A DNA stretch of 64,000 nt. Source: Portulaca oleracea. Its lineage: Eukaryota > Streptophyta > Magnoliopsida > Caryophyllales > Portulacaceae. The stretch covers positions 28,594,644 to 28,658,643 of the forward strand of contig CM055875.1 in the NCBI GenBank assembly GCA_029582165.1, given 5' to 3'. Numbering within the stretch: position 1 is the first letter of the stretch; each line of letters opens with the position of its first letter. Both the position numbers and the translations under genes were made by a program. A model generated the notes under the pieces. That model had not been told where the DNA came from. It saw nothing but the letters and a program-made list of their open reading frames with translations, and searched no databases. Positions 45,621 to 57,424 of the stretch are shown piece by piece.

Positions 45621-46250
45621 GAATAAAGGTTATTTAGTAATTTTAAAATTTTCGGGGACGGGGATTCGGGGATGGGGACGGGGAATTTTCCCCGGCAGGG
45701 AAAATGGGGATGGGGATGGGGAAAATTTTGTCCCCATCCGGCCATCCCCGCCCAGTCCTGAGCGGATTTTGAAAAATCGTCCCGTCCTCGTCCCCAATGG
45801 GAGTTGGGATTTTTCCCCAGAGCCAGCGGGTTCGGGAATTCCCCGCCCCATTGCCATCCCTAGAGTGGGGTGCCCGTGTGGGGATGGGACGGGGAATATA
45901 CGCCCCGCACCCGTCCCACCCCGTTGTCATCCCTATGCCAGAAAATATTTCACAGGATCTCTTAAAAGTTATTCGCATATGCACGTTGCATTTGCACCTT
46001 GATGACTGCTTATTTCTCTTTTCTTTGGTTTCACGAACAACTTTGATCGATCTTTGCCTTCCTCGATGGCAAGAGATATCAACCTAACAATCTTGTCATA
46101 TTTTTTTCACATCCGGTCTTTGCGAATCGCGAACCCTTGTCGTGGAGCATATTTTTTGTAGAATGCAAACGCCTCTTCTTGACTACTGAAGGTTTGCCCG
46201 ACAAATGGCTCATCAATATTATCATTCTCCTTTGCAAACGCGATATTCAT
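44759..46250 (-). pseudogene. FRS gene relic, FAR1 DNA-binding domain part
   Basis: From ATG at 46250 the minus strand reads ...NIDEPFVGQTFSSQEEAFAF, then YKKYAPRQGFAIRKDR, the start of a FAR1 zinc-binding domain. After frame changes it continues CKCNVHMRITFKRSCEIF (to 45935). A hAT-like insertion (44795-45934) follows. Then EEWHITRFV at 44794-44759 leads across the Copia element into QHNHDLLSLEE at 32995. The W...HNH residues complete the FAR1 domain. Its order and spacing match the second half at 31150-32995, so this is one gene spread over 15 kb. Confidence 0.82.
44795..45934. mobile_element. Nested hAT-like MITEs (TAGGGATGACA ends)
   Basis: The outer unit starts TAGGGATGACAGTGGGGCGG (44795) and ends in the reverse complement CCCCGTTGTCATCCCTA (45934). 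A second copy of the same terminus starts at about 45274 and ends at about 45868, flanked by GTTGGGGT / AGTGGGGT, a likely 8-bp duplication with two differences. G-rich tracts of 'ggggatgggg' type fill the ends, and a (TA)n run lies at 45587-45617. No transposase is present. G-rich ORFs in this stretch are artefacts. It interrupts the FRS relic. Confidence 0.7.
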
Positions 46251-47014
46251 TATCCATGATGCATAATTGTAAACAAGGAAAAAAAGTTTTGGTGGTTTTT
46301 TTTAAAGGATGAAGTGCTTAGTTGTAGGGAAGAAAATTCATATTAAGCTCTTTATTTAACGTATTGTTAGCACTACTGTAAAATTTTTGGCGCTCAACTT
46401 TGTCGCCTAAATTATATTGGCATTGGGAATTATTTCACATCAGATTTGGAGTACTCTAGTCTGCATTGATTTCCTTTCCGAAGGTACGTGAAGTATGATT
46501 GACATTAAATTAGGACTCTAGCATATTCTTTTGATAGAAAATTTTAGACTCTATCATATTGATTTCCAAATATTTAGATATGCAAAAGATTAAATTAATG
46601 CATTAAAATATGATAAGATATGTGTAATCTTAATATTTATTAAACTCTATTGTATGAATGAAAGATATGATAATAATCTAACTACACTTAAATAAGAAAA
46701 TAAAAATAAATAAGATTCTCCTTATATGTCGCCCAAAAGGCGACATATCGCAAAACCGTTTTTATATAAAAGTATTATATAAAAATTATTAATTAAAGAT
46801 AAATGTCAATGAATTTGGAAGACACATACACAAACGGACAGGGTACAAAAAATAACCTCGTCCGTAGGACATGCATCTCTCTAGTAAAAATAAAATTTGT
46901 ATCATTCTAGCTAAACCATCATTCAAAAATCCAACAACTTTTTACATCGAGTGTTACAGCAAAAAGAGAAACCACAGGTCCGTGGTAATTTTGATGCATC
47001 CACTGATACAATGT
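46251..47014. other. Intergenic with second hairpin MITE copy
   Basis: AT-rich, no gene. At 46560-46860 it holds a reversed copy of the repeat at 29590-29830, with a hairpin at 46724-46748. Confidence 0.6.
46560..46860 (-). repeat. Stowaway-like MITE remnant with hairpin, copy B
   Basis: A reverse-oriented relative of copy A. It has a 10-bp perfect stem ATATGTCGCC / GGCGACATAT with loop CAAAA (46724-46748), the same following text, and 'cggttttg' before the stem as in copy A. Confidence 0.6.
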
Positions 47015-47280
47015 CGTTATATAAAGTTGATGGAGCATGGAAGGCCAAGAAATAAAGAGGAGGAGCAACATGGGTATGAACAAACCCTTCAAGGGTGATA
47101 TGGATAGCTAGGGTGAAGAAAATATTCGCGCATTATCAGCAATCCAGGTTAAGCTACAAGCAGTATATCTAACATTATTACATGCAAAGAGGGGGTGGGG
47201 GGAGTTCTCCCATGGACATGGAAACAGATTCGGAGCTAGCAATTAAATCTATTACCAACCATCAAACTCGTACATGATTT
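47015..47280 (+). pseudogene. LINE-type RNase H fragment
   Basis: Broken frames give YKVDGAWKA, then AIQVKLQAVYLTLLHAK, then TDSELAIKSITN. Their order and acidic residues match the RNase H domain at the end of plant LINE ORF2. It is short and frameshifted, probably an old 5'-truncated LINE. Confidence 0.5.
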
Positions 47281-47449
47281 GTTACCCATTAGCATGTACT
47301 ATTAGGAAATTTTGTAATAGTTTTAATAGAAATAAGATTAGGAAAGTAGATAGAGAACAAATTCAAGAAGCCTATAAACTTGCTAAAATATTGTCCTCCA
47401 GAGTCTGTTTGTTGATGAATATTATTGACTATTTTGAAAAAAAAAAAAA

Positions 47450-48267
47450 GGATATTGGATGACAATATACTGACCTTTGAGGGTATTGAATTATAATATA
47501 CCGACCTTTATTATTAGACAACAATATCTCTGAACTTTATACTTAGGTGAGATTATTATACCAACAGTGACTAAGGGGGTGGTGACTGGTTAACTGGTTT
47601 CAATTCTGACATGATAGGTGGAGGGAAAAATTACCGGCCCTTGCCCAATTACCCGGTTAGCCCTCCGTTTTTCTCGCTAACCCACGTTAAAAAAAACGGC
47701 CATAATACCTTAACTAACGGGGTAGTGAACCGGTCTTCGTACTAACATGAAATACAACCAACCAATATATTGTAATATGGGTTAGTGAGAAAAACTAAGG
47801 GGTTAATGAAGTCATTTGCTTAGGACAGTTTTTTTCCTTCGCCAACCATGCTAGCGTGCATGGAGAGCGGTTCACCACCTCCTTAGTTACTGTTGGTACA
47901 ATAATGTTACCTAGGTATAAAGGTCAGAAATATTACTGTTCAATAGTAAAAATTGGTATATTACAATCCAATCAGGGGCGGATATATGTATATGGGTATG
48001 GTGTCAATTGACACCACAAAATGTTTTTTTTAAAAAAAATTCTGTGTAAAAAACAAAGAGAAATATTTTTGTATATATTAATTTATACCGCAAATGAATC
48101 ATATGGATATGTGTAGCTCGCTGGTTTACGTCCCTTGCTAGTTTTTTAGATCTTATGGGACATTGAGGTAGCGAGTTCAACCCCTAGTAGCAACATTTTC
48201 TATGTTTCAGTTTTTTTAACATAGGTGGCAGTAATATGCATGTTTCGTTTTTATTTTTTCGTTATTA

Positions 48268-48300
<33 letters not shown>

Positions 48301-48863
48301 TAATCTCTCTAACCCTAACTTCATAATTGAATTGTAATTTATATAAGTCTCTATATTATTCTTTTCTCAAGTTACTCTTTCCTCTTTATTGAATTTATTC
48401 TAGTATTTGTTGCAATTTATGAATTAGATTTTTGTGATTAAGTCAATATGGTTAAATTTGGGTTTGTTAATTGTTTGTTGTATGTATATTAATGAGCAAA
48501 TTTTGTTAATTTATTATTTGTACACTTATAAATTTAATTATGTACCATTTATGTGAAACTGTGGAGGCTATTAAGTGTTTGAATGAAATTTGTTAATTCA
48601 TTATATTAGGTTTAATGTGTTTTGTAAAATTGTAGGTGTTTATAATTTTATTTTTTAAATTTTAGTTTAAGATAGAGAGATACTTTAAGAAGGTGGCTAG
48701 GGAATCGACCTCTTATGAATATGACGTTTCTTTTAGCGTTTATTTGTGATGTTGAATTTGTTTTTTAAAAAAGAAAATTATCCTGACACCACTGACTCAA
48801 AATCCTAAATCCGCCACTGAATCCAATACCCCAAAAAATTGGTATATTATCATCCAAAAACCC
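47450..48863. mobile_element. Long-inverted-repeat MITE, MULE-like
   Basis: The left arm (from 47450, with 'ggatgacaatatac' and 'ggtattgaattataatatacc') and the right arm, read in reverse from 48863, match over about 150 bases. The inverted homology runs inward to 'ggtggtgac' / 'ggtggtgaa'. Both flanks are runs of A (47437-47449 and 48864-48875), consistent with a 9-bp poly(A) target duplication. Net size is about 560 bp without the hAT insertion in its right arm. No gene. Confidence 0.75.
47973..48819. mobile_element. hAT non-autonomous element (847 bp)
   Basis: Ends are CAGGGGCGGATATATG and, in reverse, CAGTGGCGGATTTAGG. The exact 8-bp duplication AATCCAAT lies at 47965-47972 and 48820-48827. 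An (ATT)n run lies near 48265-48300. No transposase is seen. It splits the right arm of the long-inverted-repeat element. Confidence 0.9.
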
Positions 48864-48939
48864 AAAAAAAAAAAATCCTAGTTTTATTTTGTCAAAGTCT
48901 AGTGATTCTGTAACTTGACTACTAGACCATAATGGATAC

Positions 48940-48954
48940 GGCCCAATGGGCCCA
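48940..48954. promoter_or_regulatory. Site II-like promoter elements
   Basis: GGCCCAATGGGCCCA, about 100 bases before the ATG of the zinc-finger gene, contains two TGGGCC (site II) elements in opposite orientation. Such elements are frequent in promoters of plant nuclear genes for organelle proteins. Function here is inferred. Confidence 0.5.
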
Positions 48955-49056
48955 ACCCTTCACTCCCTCAAAAAAAAAAAAAAAAAAGTGTTGGCGTTGT
49001 TCGTTGCGGTTTATGGAGGGTTTAACATTTGGTCGCCTGTGTCGGCGTCTTCCTCC

Positions 49057-52000
49057 ATGGCGCCATCTTCATTCTGTCTGCTCCTCCGCCACTTATCCCA
49101 GACCTCCGCCACCCGCCACCACCACCACCTCCGCCACCGTATCTTTCTCTCTCCTCTAATCAGACACTTCTCTTCCTCCTCCTCGTCTCCCCTCCAATCA
49201 GACGACCCTAACCCCTCCAGACCTTCCTCTCTTTCTGCCAGACTCAGCTTCGTCTTCGATAAGATTGACGAGATTGAGAAGGAGCGTTCCGAAAAGGACG
49301 ACGCTCTTCACCGAATTCGAGCTTGGAGGGAATCCAAGAAGTCCAAACAATCTGATGATACTGCCGCCACTGCTCCTGCTGCTGTTGCAAATGATAATCT
49401 AACGTCAGGGTTAGGGTTTAGTGCCGCTGTGGGTGATCCTGATGAGCTCACAAATTCGGTGGAGGGAGAACAGCACAAGGTGGGGATGGTGAGGAAGCAG
49501 ATTGAAGTGACGCATCCCTGGCCGGAGTGGATTGAATTCATGGAGAGGTTGCTCCACCAAAACTATTTCGATCACAGGCGGAAGGATGAGGATCAAATGT
49601 TGGAGGGTTTGGGCTCGCTTGATTTGCCTAATGTTGTTGAAGAAGACGCCTTTGACTTCACTAGGGATTGGAGGACTGTTCACACTGCTATGCTTAACTT
49701 TGGCCGTGATCGTTTCGACATTTTCAGGTTTCTTCTCAATCATATTATCACATGCTTTTCGCCAACCAAAGTATGGAATGACAAGCACTAGTTGTAAAGT
49801 TCAGTCATCAATTCAACCTAAAGTTAAAATTTTAGAGGAAGTTGTGCAATCAAAACTCAATGTTTCAACATGGGTATATTGGAGCTTGAGTAACATGGAT
49901 AATAGGAACAATCAGCTCATGTCCTATGAAAAAAAAAGGGAACAATCAGCTCATCTGCTAACCAGACATCTGGCAAGAAATTGATGTCCTGATGTATTAC
50001 CGGATCAAGAGAGGTTCTTGATTCCAATAACACATTAAACACGTGTAACCAAACAACAAGGAGGGGGTGGTTCACGAGATTAAGGGAGGAAGAAAGGGGT
50101 GATTCTCGTGAATAGGGGTTCTTTTGTGGAGGTTGTTTTGCCGTGAGGGCTTTTGTAGTTTCAAGATTCAAGAAGGGTTGAATCTTAAACAGGAAGAGAG
50201 AGGGATGAATGATTCTTGGAAGGGGAGTATGGAAGAGGGTGGCGTGAGGTAGGAGGGATGAGAGAGAGAGGGACGTTGATTGATGAGGAGGGAGAGATTG
50301 TTGGGTTGTTGGAGGAGAGAGAGGGTTTGTTGGATGGTTGTTATGGAGAGAGAAAGAGAGGAGAGGTGGCGTTTATTTGAGGAGGTGGGGGACGTTTGTA
50401 GTGAGTGAGGGAGATGGGAGATGGCGTGTGGTAGAGGGGGGTAGGATATAGGGTTGGGTTGTGACTTAACTGTATTGACAGAAAGCTCACAATGTAATTA
50501 CCTTAACTATATTGATAGAAAGGTAAGAACGGATAGAGCTAGGTTTCTATCTGAATCCACAAGATAGACAACCTAGGGCTAACTTGACCTAGACCGCAAC
50601 CTAGGGTCAAGCTCTTCCTAACCACTTGGGTGCCAGACCAAGATACAATAGAAGAAGGGGTGAGGTTTATCCAAACACTCGAGGGGGTAAGCTCAAAGCT
50701 TGATTCATATTTCTAAACTGGAATGTCTGAAACGATTACAAGTCTAGGCTATTTATACTAGGAGAATCCTAACTCTCCTAGGAGTGCTACTTGGCGTGCA
50801 AGCCAAGGATTAACTATTCCAATCTCCTCTTGGATTAGGATTCCTTATCCTAAGAGGAGATGGTTACAACTACCTTATCCTTAGAATTGGCTTTCCTAAT
50901 CCAAGATGTATTAGTTACAAAATAAGCCATCCTAATCTAGATTTAGCTAACTTGACGTCTAATCTAGCCTATCACACGCCTAAAGCACTTTTCTAGAACA
51001 TTCTAGAACAATTTAGAATGTTCTAGATTTATCTAACTCCTAAAATAAAAACACACCAAAAACTAATTAAACTATAATTAATTAAATTACATCCAGAATC
51101 AAGATCATAACATCTAGCTTGACTTCTTGACTTGGACGTGTGATACTCTTGGGGTTGACGTGTGACTTGGCCCATCTAGGATGTTTGAACATCCTCTTGA
51201 AATAAGAAACACACCATGTGAATGGGCCTTTGTATTTCTACTTTGTATCCTCCTTCTTTTATCCATCTTTTATAAATGATTCGATTCTTCTTTATTGGCC
51301 TGAATTGGACAAAGTCCTTTGATGAAGAACCCTATATGTATGATGGATCTTCAATTGGGCCTTCTTGATTGGGCCTAGGAGAGTATGCGCGGGCTGATTT
51401 CCATCATGTCCGATACCCAATTTTCCGATGCCTCTTCTAGGCCTGACAAGCCTAAAGTTGCGGCTGGACAACAATAAGCAAAATATTGTGTCTAGATTTT
51501 CGGTTGAAACAATGTCATAATTCACATGAAAAAATTTGTGACTGTACTTGGTTTTTTCCAGGTCTGTCTGAATTGGGTATGCGATCAGGCAGTTTTTTGA
51601 CCTTTCTAAATAGGGGGAAGGATACATCTTTGGTGTCTAAGGAAAGGGATAATCGGTGACTAGAAGATAGGTTCGCTTGACGACTTGATAAGAGGGTGGA
51701 GAAAGGAGGAAATTTAGGAGAATTTTAACACCACCACTAATGAGGAGTCGTGTCTGACTTTCTATAGGTTATTAAAGACCCCAATCAACCTTTACATGGG
51801 ACTCCAAATAAGCGACCGTGCTAAAATTCTTCCAAAATAATAGATACACGAGTCCTCATAAAGTGGCAGCTAAGAACCTGTGTATGTTGCCACTAGTTGG
51901 TGCACAGTTGGGTTTCTTGGATTGTCTCTAACTCTATTATGGCACCATCTTGTTGCTCGTGAATGTTTTTTGGTAGTAGAGAAGCTTAAAAGGCTTTTTT

Positions 52001-55000
52001 TTTCCCTTTAAGAGTCCACTTGCGATTTTTTAGGAGCATTTGGCTTGAAACAATAGTGATGAGGGCATCAAGATCCTTCTTTAGAAGTTTTAATGAGAAT
52101 TTCGTTAACCCTCTACTTTTGGTAGAAAGGGTCTTTGTTATTCTTCCCTTGATCTTGTAGATTTTGTCGATAATGTCCATATTGGAGGTGTATAGCCTTT
52201 TGTAGGATGTTAGCTTTGCATTTACCCACAGGCTTGAAATGCGGTCTTAGGCCCTTTTTGGTAAACTTTCCTTGTTGGCTCCTAGCTATTTGCATTGCCT
52301 GTTTGAATTAGTTGTTTACTATTGGTTGTTTGGAAATTGGTGAAGTTAGCGGTTTCTGAAAAAATATTTGTTGAAATTACATTTATACCCTTTATAAACA
52401 ATATTTTCAAGATGACATCTGCTGTAATTTTAGAAAAAATTTGGACTAAAATGTCTTTTCCATAATAAGTCATTCTCAATACGCTGCTCTAACCAACCTA
52501 TTGGAAATTGGCTGATTAGGGCAAAACAGCCAACCATATAAGTAGTTTACCAAACACATAAATAGCCTATTTGACACCCAAATAAGCCAGCTTTTGCAAT
52601 GAGCTGCTTGATAAGTCATTTACCAAACAGGGCCTTAGTTGTGTTATAGAGAAATTGCCAAAATGTGGCAATCACAGTCCATATCATGCCTGTCGTGAGG
52701 CAAATACATGGTTTGTGAAACTTTAAAGCCATTCTGATGAAGCTGTCATGGCGCATATTGACCATGTTTTGAATCTGTGGATCCATCCCTTTGTTATTCT
52801 TCTTATCCTTGTCAAAAACGGTATAGGCCCATAATCCTTTTGTGGACGACTATTAAGTTCACATCTATAGTATAAATAGACATCTTTATCATATTTCACT
52901 GGGAACGTGGACAATAAACAAATTTCAGTGTCTTGCATTCTGTCTCATAGTACTACGTTTGGTTGTTAGCCCTTCCCCGGATCACTTTTCCAATTTATTG
53001 ATTGATGATTGGCTATGTTGCAAGATGCTTCAATCTGTAATCAAAATTAATATTGCAGGTCACTTTCAAGACAGGATATCCAAGTACTTGTGGGTTATGG
53101 ATGCCCTAGTGCTGACAAAAAAGTTGTCTTTTCTTCGAAATTGTTGCGGAAACATGCCCATCTTGATGAGGGAGATGTAAGTGATCCTTTTGCTTGTCGA
53201 TGATCGTTGTTCCTGGCTTCCTGCTGCATCACAGAACTAACTGTACCATAGGTTGCATTGCCAACTTCTCAGTTCTCTCATTTGTTTTTTGCTTTCTGCT
53301 TGCGGGCATTTTCTATGGGGAAACTAATATAGTAAAAATAATATTGCCTGGGCTTGTGTGCACGGACTTGACTGGACAGTGCGCTCAACTTTACCCTTTC
53401 CATACCCTGTGAGAGTACCCATCTTATCAGGTTTTAGTGGTAGTGATGGTGGTTGCATTTACTCAGCAACCAAGGATCTTCTTTTTGATGTATAGTAAAG
53501 TAAAGAATGTTGAAACCAAGAAATTTTTAATCTTTTTTCTTTTTTTTTAACAAATATTTCAATGGTTGTACAATTCTTCATGTTAAGAGTTTTACTTTAA
53601 GAAATTTCTTCTGTGTCTTCAGGTGTGTAGTTCCTGCAGTTTGAGGAACTCATGCGAAAGAGCTTATTTGGTTACAAATAAGGAGGATGAAGCAAGAACA
53701 ATTGACGTAATGCGTGTCTTATTGACATATGGTTTCGATCCCATAAATGGGTCGGTTGAAAACAAGTCTCTGTTGAAACACAAATCTGTGAAAAAAGTGG
53801 TCCGTAAATTGCTTCATGATGTTGCCAGGCTAAGTGCGGTACCTATAGATCCCAATCTTCCACCTCCAGTGATCAAACCGCGTCCACCAAAAGTAAAGCA
53901 GCCTCCACCACCACCAAAGAAGAGAATTGGCCGTGACAATGTTGAAATGAAAAAGGGTGACTGGTTATGTCCAATGTATGTCTCTTTGTCACATTTATTT
54001 TGGCTTGCTATGCTTATATCCTTACTCTTTTTGGTTGCTTAGGTTTTAAATCCACTTGATTTGAATGTGCGAAGTCAGGTCGAATACTGTCAAGTAATTA
54101 TGGCTTTTGGATTGTTCTGTCCCATTCTTTATTTCTGCTCTTGTGGGACTGAAGTACACAATAGAACTATACTTGAACAGTTGACTGTTTTTACTCAAAT
54201 TTGTCTATAGTGTTTGGAAATTATGTTTAAAGAGACCTTGATGGACCACAATTGAGGTTTAAGCCATTCATAAGTAGTGAATGATAGGCTGACTCCGCTG
54301 TTCAGGCCGCATCTCTTTGCTTTCTAATTGTGGGCATCTTGCTGAAGTCAAGCCTGATACGTGCCTATTTTAGAGAGGAATTTTAAGGCGACTGCCAATC
54401 TTATTCAAATGCATGAGTGACTGGTGGGCCTACAAGTACTCTTTTCTTTCTTTTCTGTTTGGGGCTGTGGTAATAGTGCTGACGTGTATAGCCATTTGAG
54501 ATGGATTGATGCGCATTTATGTTTTTCATGTTTATTTTGAAATTTCATTATGTGCTGCTAACTCTGGTTGACATGTGCACAGGTGCAACTTCATGAATTT
54601 TGCAAAGAATGCTGTTTGCCTTCAGTGTGATGCTAAGCGTCCAAAGAGGCAGCTTCTTCCAGGAGAATGGGAATGCCCCCAGTAAGTCCGCGTTCTCTGT
54701 TTTCTGGAGCTACTATTGCAAGTTTCAATGATAGCACGTCATTCCTTCTTTTTCCTCCCGGGGGGCGGGGGAACGATGTCTGCTCCTGAACCCAGGAGGG
54801 TAATATGTGCATACAGGTGGGTAGGGTAAGAAGCCTTGTTTGGGGAGAGGGCAAAAATATATTAATAAGACACCAAGGAGGTGTCGCCCCTATACGAAAC
54901 ATGTGGAACACTGAACTTACAACTTCACACTTCCAACCTGAAGTTGTCTGCGAAACCTAAAAAGGATAACATTGTACTACATTTGAACTCTTGACTCCAA

Positions 55001-56466
55001 CATTGCCCATTTACAAAAGGAAATTTTCATTTGGACATCAAATTGATTTAACTTGCAGATATATTTCCATGTTGTGAACCCTCTCACCAACAGACAACAG
55101 GTTGTGTCCTGAAGTTTCAGGATTCATTGGAAAGCATAGTCCTGCTTGTGCATTCAATGATTGATTCTTCCCACAACTGAACTATTTTTCATTCCCTTTT
55201 TATGATGCTGCATTAGCTATAGAAGGTTAGTTGATTTATATGTCTAATATGTTCTTACAAAATTGTTCAATATCACCCATTGGCAGGTGTGATTTCCTGA
55301 ATTACAGAAGAAATAAGGCTTGTTTTAACTGTGAGCATAAGAGACCTCCTGATGAATATACAGAGGAGCAGATGCGAGGCAGGCAGCAAAGACCAGCTAC
55401 AAGGCTGGAGAAGATGGCTAACAGGGCAGAACTTTCTAATGCATGGAACTTTGATTTTGATGACGATGAATCAGACGGTGCAGACGTTGCGGCTTTCGAG
55501 TATGGGGATCCCAATGCAATGCATGAAGATAGCCAGCTAGATAGTGAGCCACAAAATGTCAACTTTGGCAAGCCAGAGGATAACCTATATAGGGTGTACA
55601 GAGCTCCACGGTCTCAGGGTTATGAACATCAGAAGCTTGCTCAAATAAATCCCAAGACGGGCTTTGATGATTTTGATGATGAAGATTACGACATTGACAG
55701 CTACGAGGTAGACAATCAGAACATAAACCAAAGAGAAGAGTCGTCCTCCGTACGGTTTTCTGATATTGAAGGATTTTCCGAGTCTGAAGGTGATGATGAT
55801 GATTTTCCCGGACATAGTGGGGCTACTTCTAGATCTACTTATAAAAGAGATGCAGTGTCAAAGTCACAGGATAGTGATATGGATTTTGATTCAGATGAGG
55901 ACCTTCCAATTCATCCCAAGTGGAAATCAAGCCATGTTGCTGATTCTGGTCACAGGGGTAGAGGTTCCCGTCGTCCACCCAGACGGCCAAGTTTTGACTC
56001 GGATGATGACAACCGGCTTGTTTTTGGCAGTGATGATGATGATGATGATGATCTTTATGCATCGAAACGCGGCAGAGACAATTCTCGTGATTCAGGTCAG
56101 AGGGGTTTCAGACAAGGTGGTGATTTTGATTCAAACCAAAACAGAAGAAGACAAAACAGGGGCAAGGATAGTTCTCGGGGTTTAGGTCAGAGGGGTTCAA
56201 GGCAAAAGGGCAGGGATTTTGACTCAAACCAATTCAGAAGACAAAACAATGGGGGTGATTTTGATGACAGATTTGGTGGGTCTCCCCGTAATCAACGGTT
56301 CAACAATCGAGGCCCACCAAGAATGAGCGGGAGACAGAGAGGTGTGCAGAATTTCAACGAACGAGGATCACGCAATGGAGGTTACAGAAGGTCTGATGAA
56401 TCAGCAGATAAATGGTCAGACCCGGATTATGGTAGGCCAAGGAGGCCCAGGGTCAACGTACGATGA
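49057..56466 (+). CDS. VAR3/OZ-type RanBP2 zinc-finger organelle protein
   Basis: Five exons: 49057-49727, 53059-53176, 53623-53975, 54584-54681 and 55287-56466, all with GT...AG introns and matching phases (about 806 aa). The N-terminus (MAPSSFCLLLRHLSQ... with Arg/Ser and no acids) looks like a mitochondrial or plastid transit peptide. A conserved region follows (HPWPEWIEFMERL, FDFTRDWRTVHTAML). Exon 2 encodes SRQDIQVLVGYGCPSADKK and exon 3 VCSSCSLRNSCERAYLVTNK. Two RanBP2 fingers (W-x-C-x2-C...N...C-x2-C) follow: WLCPMCNFMN... across exons 3-4 and WECPQCDFLNYRRNKACFNC across exons 4-5. The tail is Asp-rich with RG repeats. Family members work in organelle RNA editing, splicing or pigment biogenesis. 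Exon 4 is one base short, which breaks the frame inside finger 1. The start could also be the in-frame ATG at 48946, but 49057 fits a transit peptide better. Confidence 0.85.
49990..51406 (-). mobile_element. Solo LTR in intron 1 (1417 bp)
   Basis: It starts TGATGTATTACC and ends TTTCCATCA, with an exact TGTCC duplication at 49985-49989 and 51407-51411. The terminal TGATG/CATCA are inverted repeats. A TATA box on the minus strand (50751-50760) sets the direction. No internal genes or second LTR are present. It lies antisense to the host gene in its largest intron. Confidence 0.8.
51412..52249. other. Intron 1 sequence, no feature
   Basis: Unremarkable intron sequence with no gene or complete element seen. 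Confidence 0.5.
52250..52634. mobile_element. Tourist MITE in intron 1 (385 bp)
   Basis: The ends are GGCCCTTTTTGGTAAAC and, in reverse, GGCCCTGTTTGGTAAAT. TTA target duplications lie at 52247-52249 and 52635-52637. The terminus is a common one for PIF/Harbinger MITEs. It is a different family from the elements at the window start. Confidence 0.8.
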
Positions 56467-57016
56467 TGATGATGATGATGATGATGCCAGGCAGGAGCCT
56501 CATGGTTCCTTGATGTGATGAGCAGCCTTGGCATGGGGAATCATCACATTCACGTGAACTGCTGCTCAAGCCTCAAGTTGCACCCACATTCTGAGGAATG
56601 CCTGTGAGTTGTGACTGCAGTCACTGCACTGCTCCAAAAATGTCATGTTTCACAATCACTCACTAGGCAACTAACCCAACACATGTTTTTGATTGCTCAG
56701 ACGGAAAGTTTACCACTCTTCTAGTCTTATTTTTCATCCGTCTTTGTTGAGAAAGCGAGGTTTTTGCCTTTTTGGTACCTGCTTTCATTTTAATTGTACC
56801 AGTCACATTTCGATTGTTGATAACTTTTTTTAATTATTACGTAGTATTATTTTAGGATATACACGCAAGGGGAAATTAGATTTTGACGTGATTTTTTTGG
56901 TGTTCAATGTAGATATTATGGGGAGAAAATTTTTGTTTGGAAATTAGGTTTTTTTGTGTACGTATGAACTCTAATAAGTTTTAAGTATGCAAAAAGGACG
57001 TCAATTTTGCTCGTCA
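56467..57016 (+). other. 3' flank of the zinc-finger gene
   Basis: A short (GAT)n run follows the stop (56463-56485), then T-rich sequence that probably holds the 3' UTR and polyadenylation region. No further gene. Confidence 0.5.
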
Positions 57017-57380
57017 AGAGGGGTGAGCGGGACCGGGATCGCGGTAATTTTTGGAGGTCCCAGTCCCGGTTGTTATCGGGAGCAAAGTTTTGCTCCACCG
57101 GGACCGGGAAATCAACCGAGAAATTTTTAGGCTTGGTTTCCTAATCTTTTTTCACCAATTATTTGATTTATTTCCATTAAAAACCAATATAAATTATACA
57201 ATTTTTTTTTAATTTCACAAATGTGAATGCCGGTTTGTTTACATGGCACGTTTTTCTAGATTACGCAATATCTAAATATCTAATACATAATATTTTTTTC
57301 TAGAAAAAAAATATGCTAAGTTCGAAATAGTAATAAATAAAATAATTCTAAAGAGCGATCATAAAGTAAATTTATCAATA

Positions 57381-57424
<44 letters not shown>

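Noticed and set aside
44761..45857. Several Gly/Arg/Pro-rich ORFs
   Set aside because: They follow the G-rich termini of nested MITEs on both strands.
55835..56062. His-rich ORF on the minus strand
   Set aside because: It is the shadow of the Asp-rich coding exon of the zinc-finger gene.
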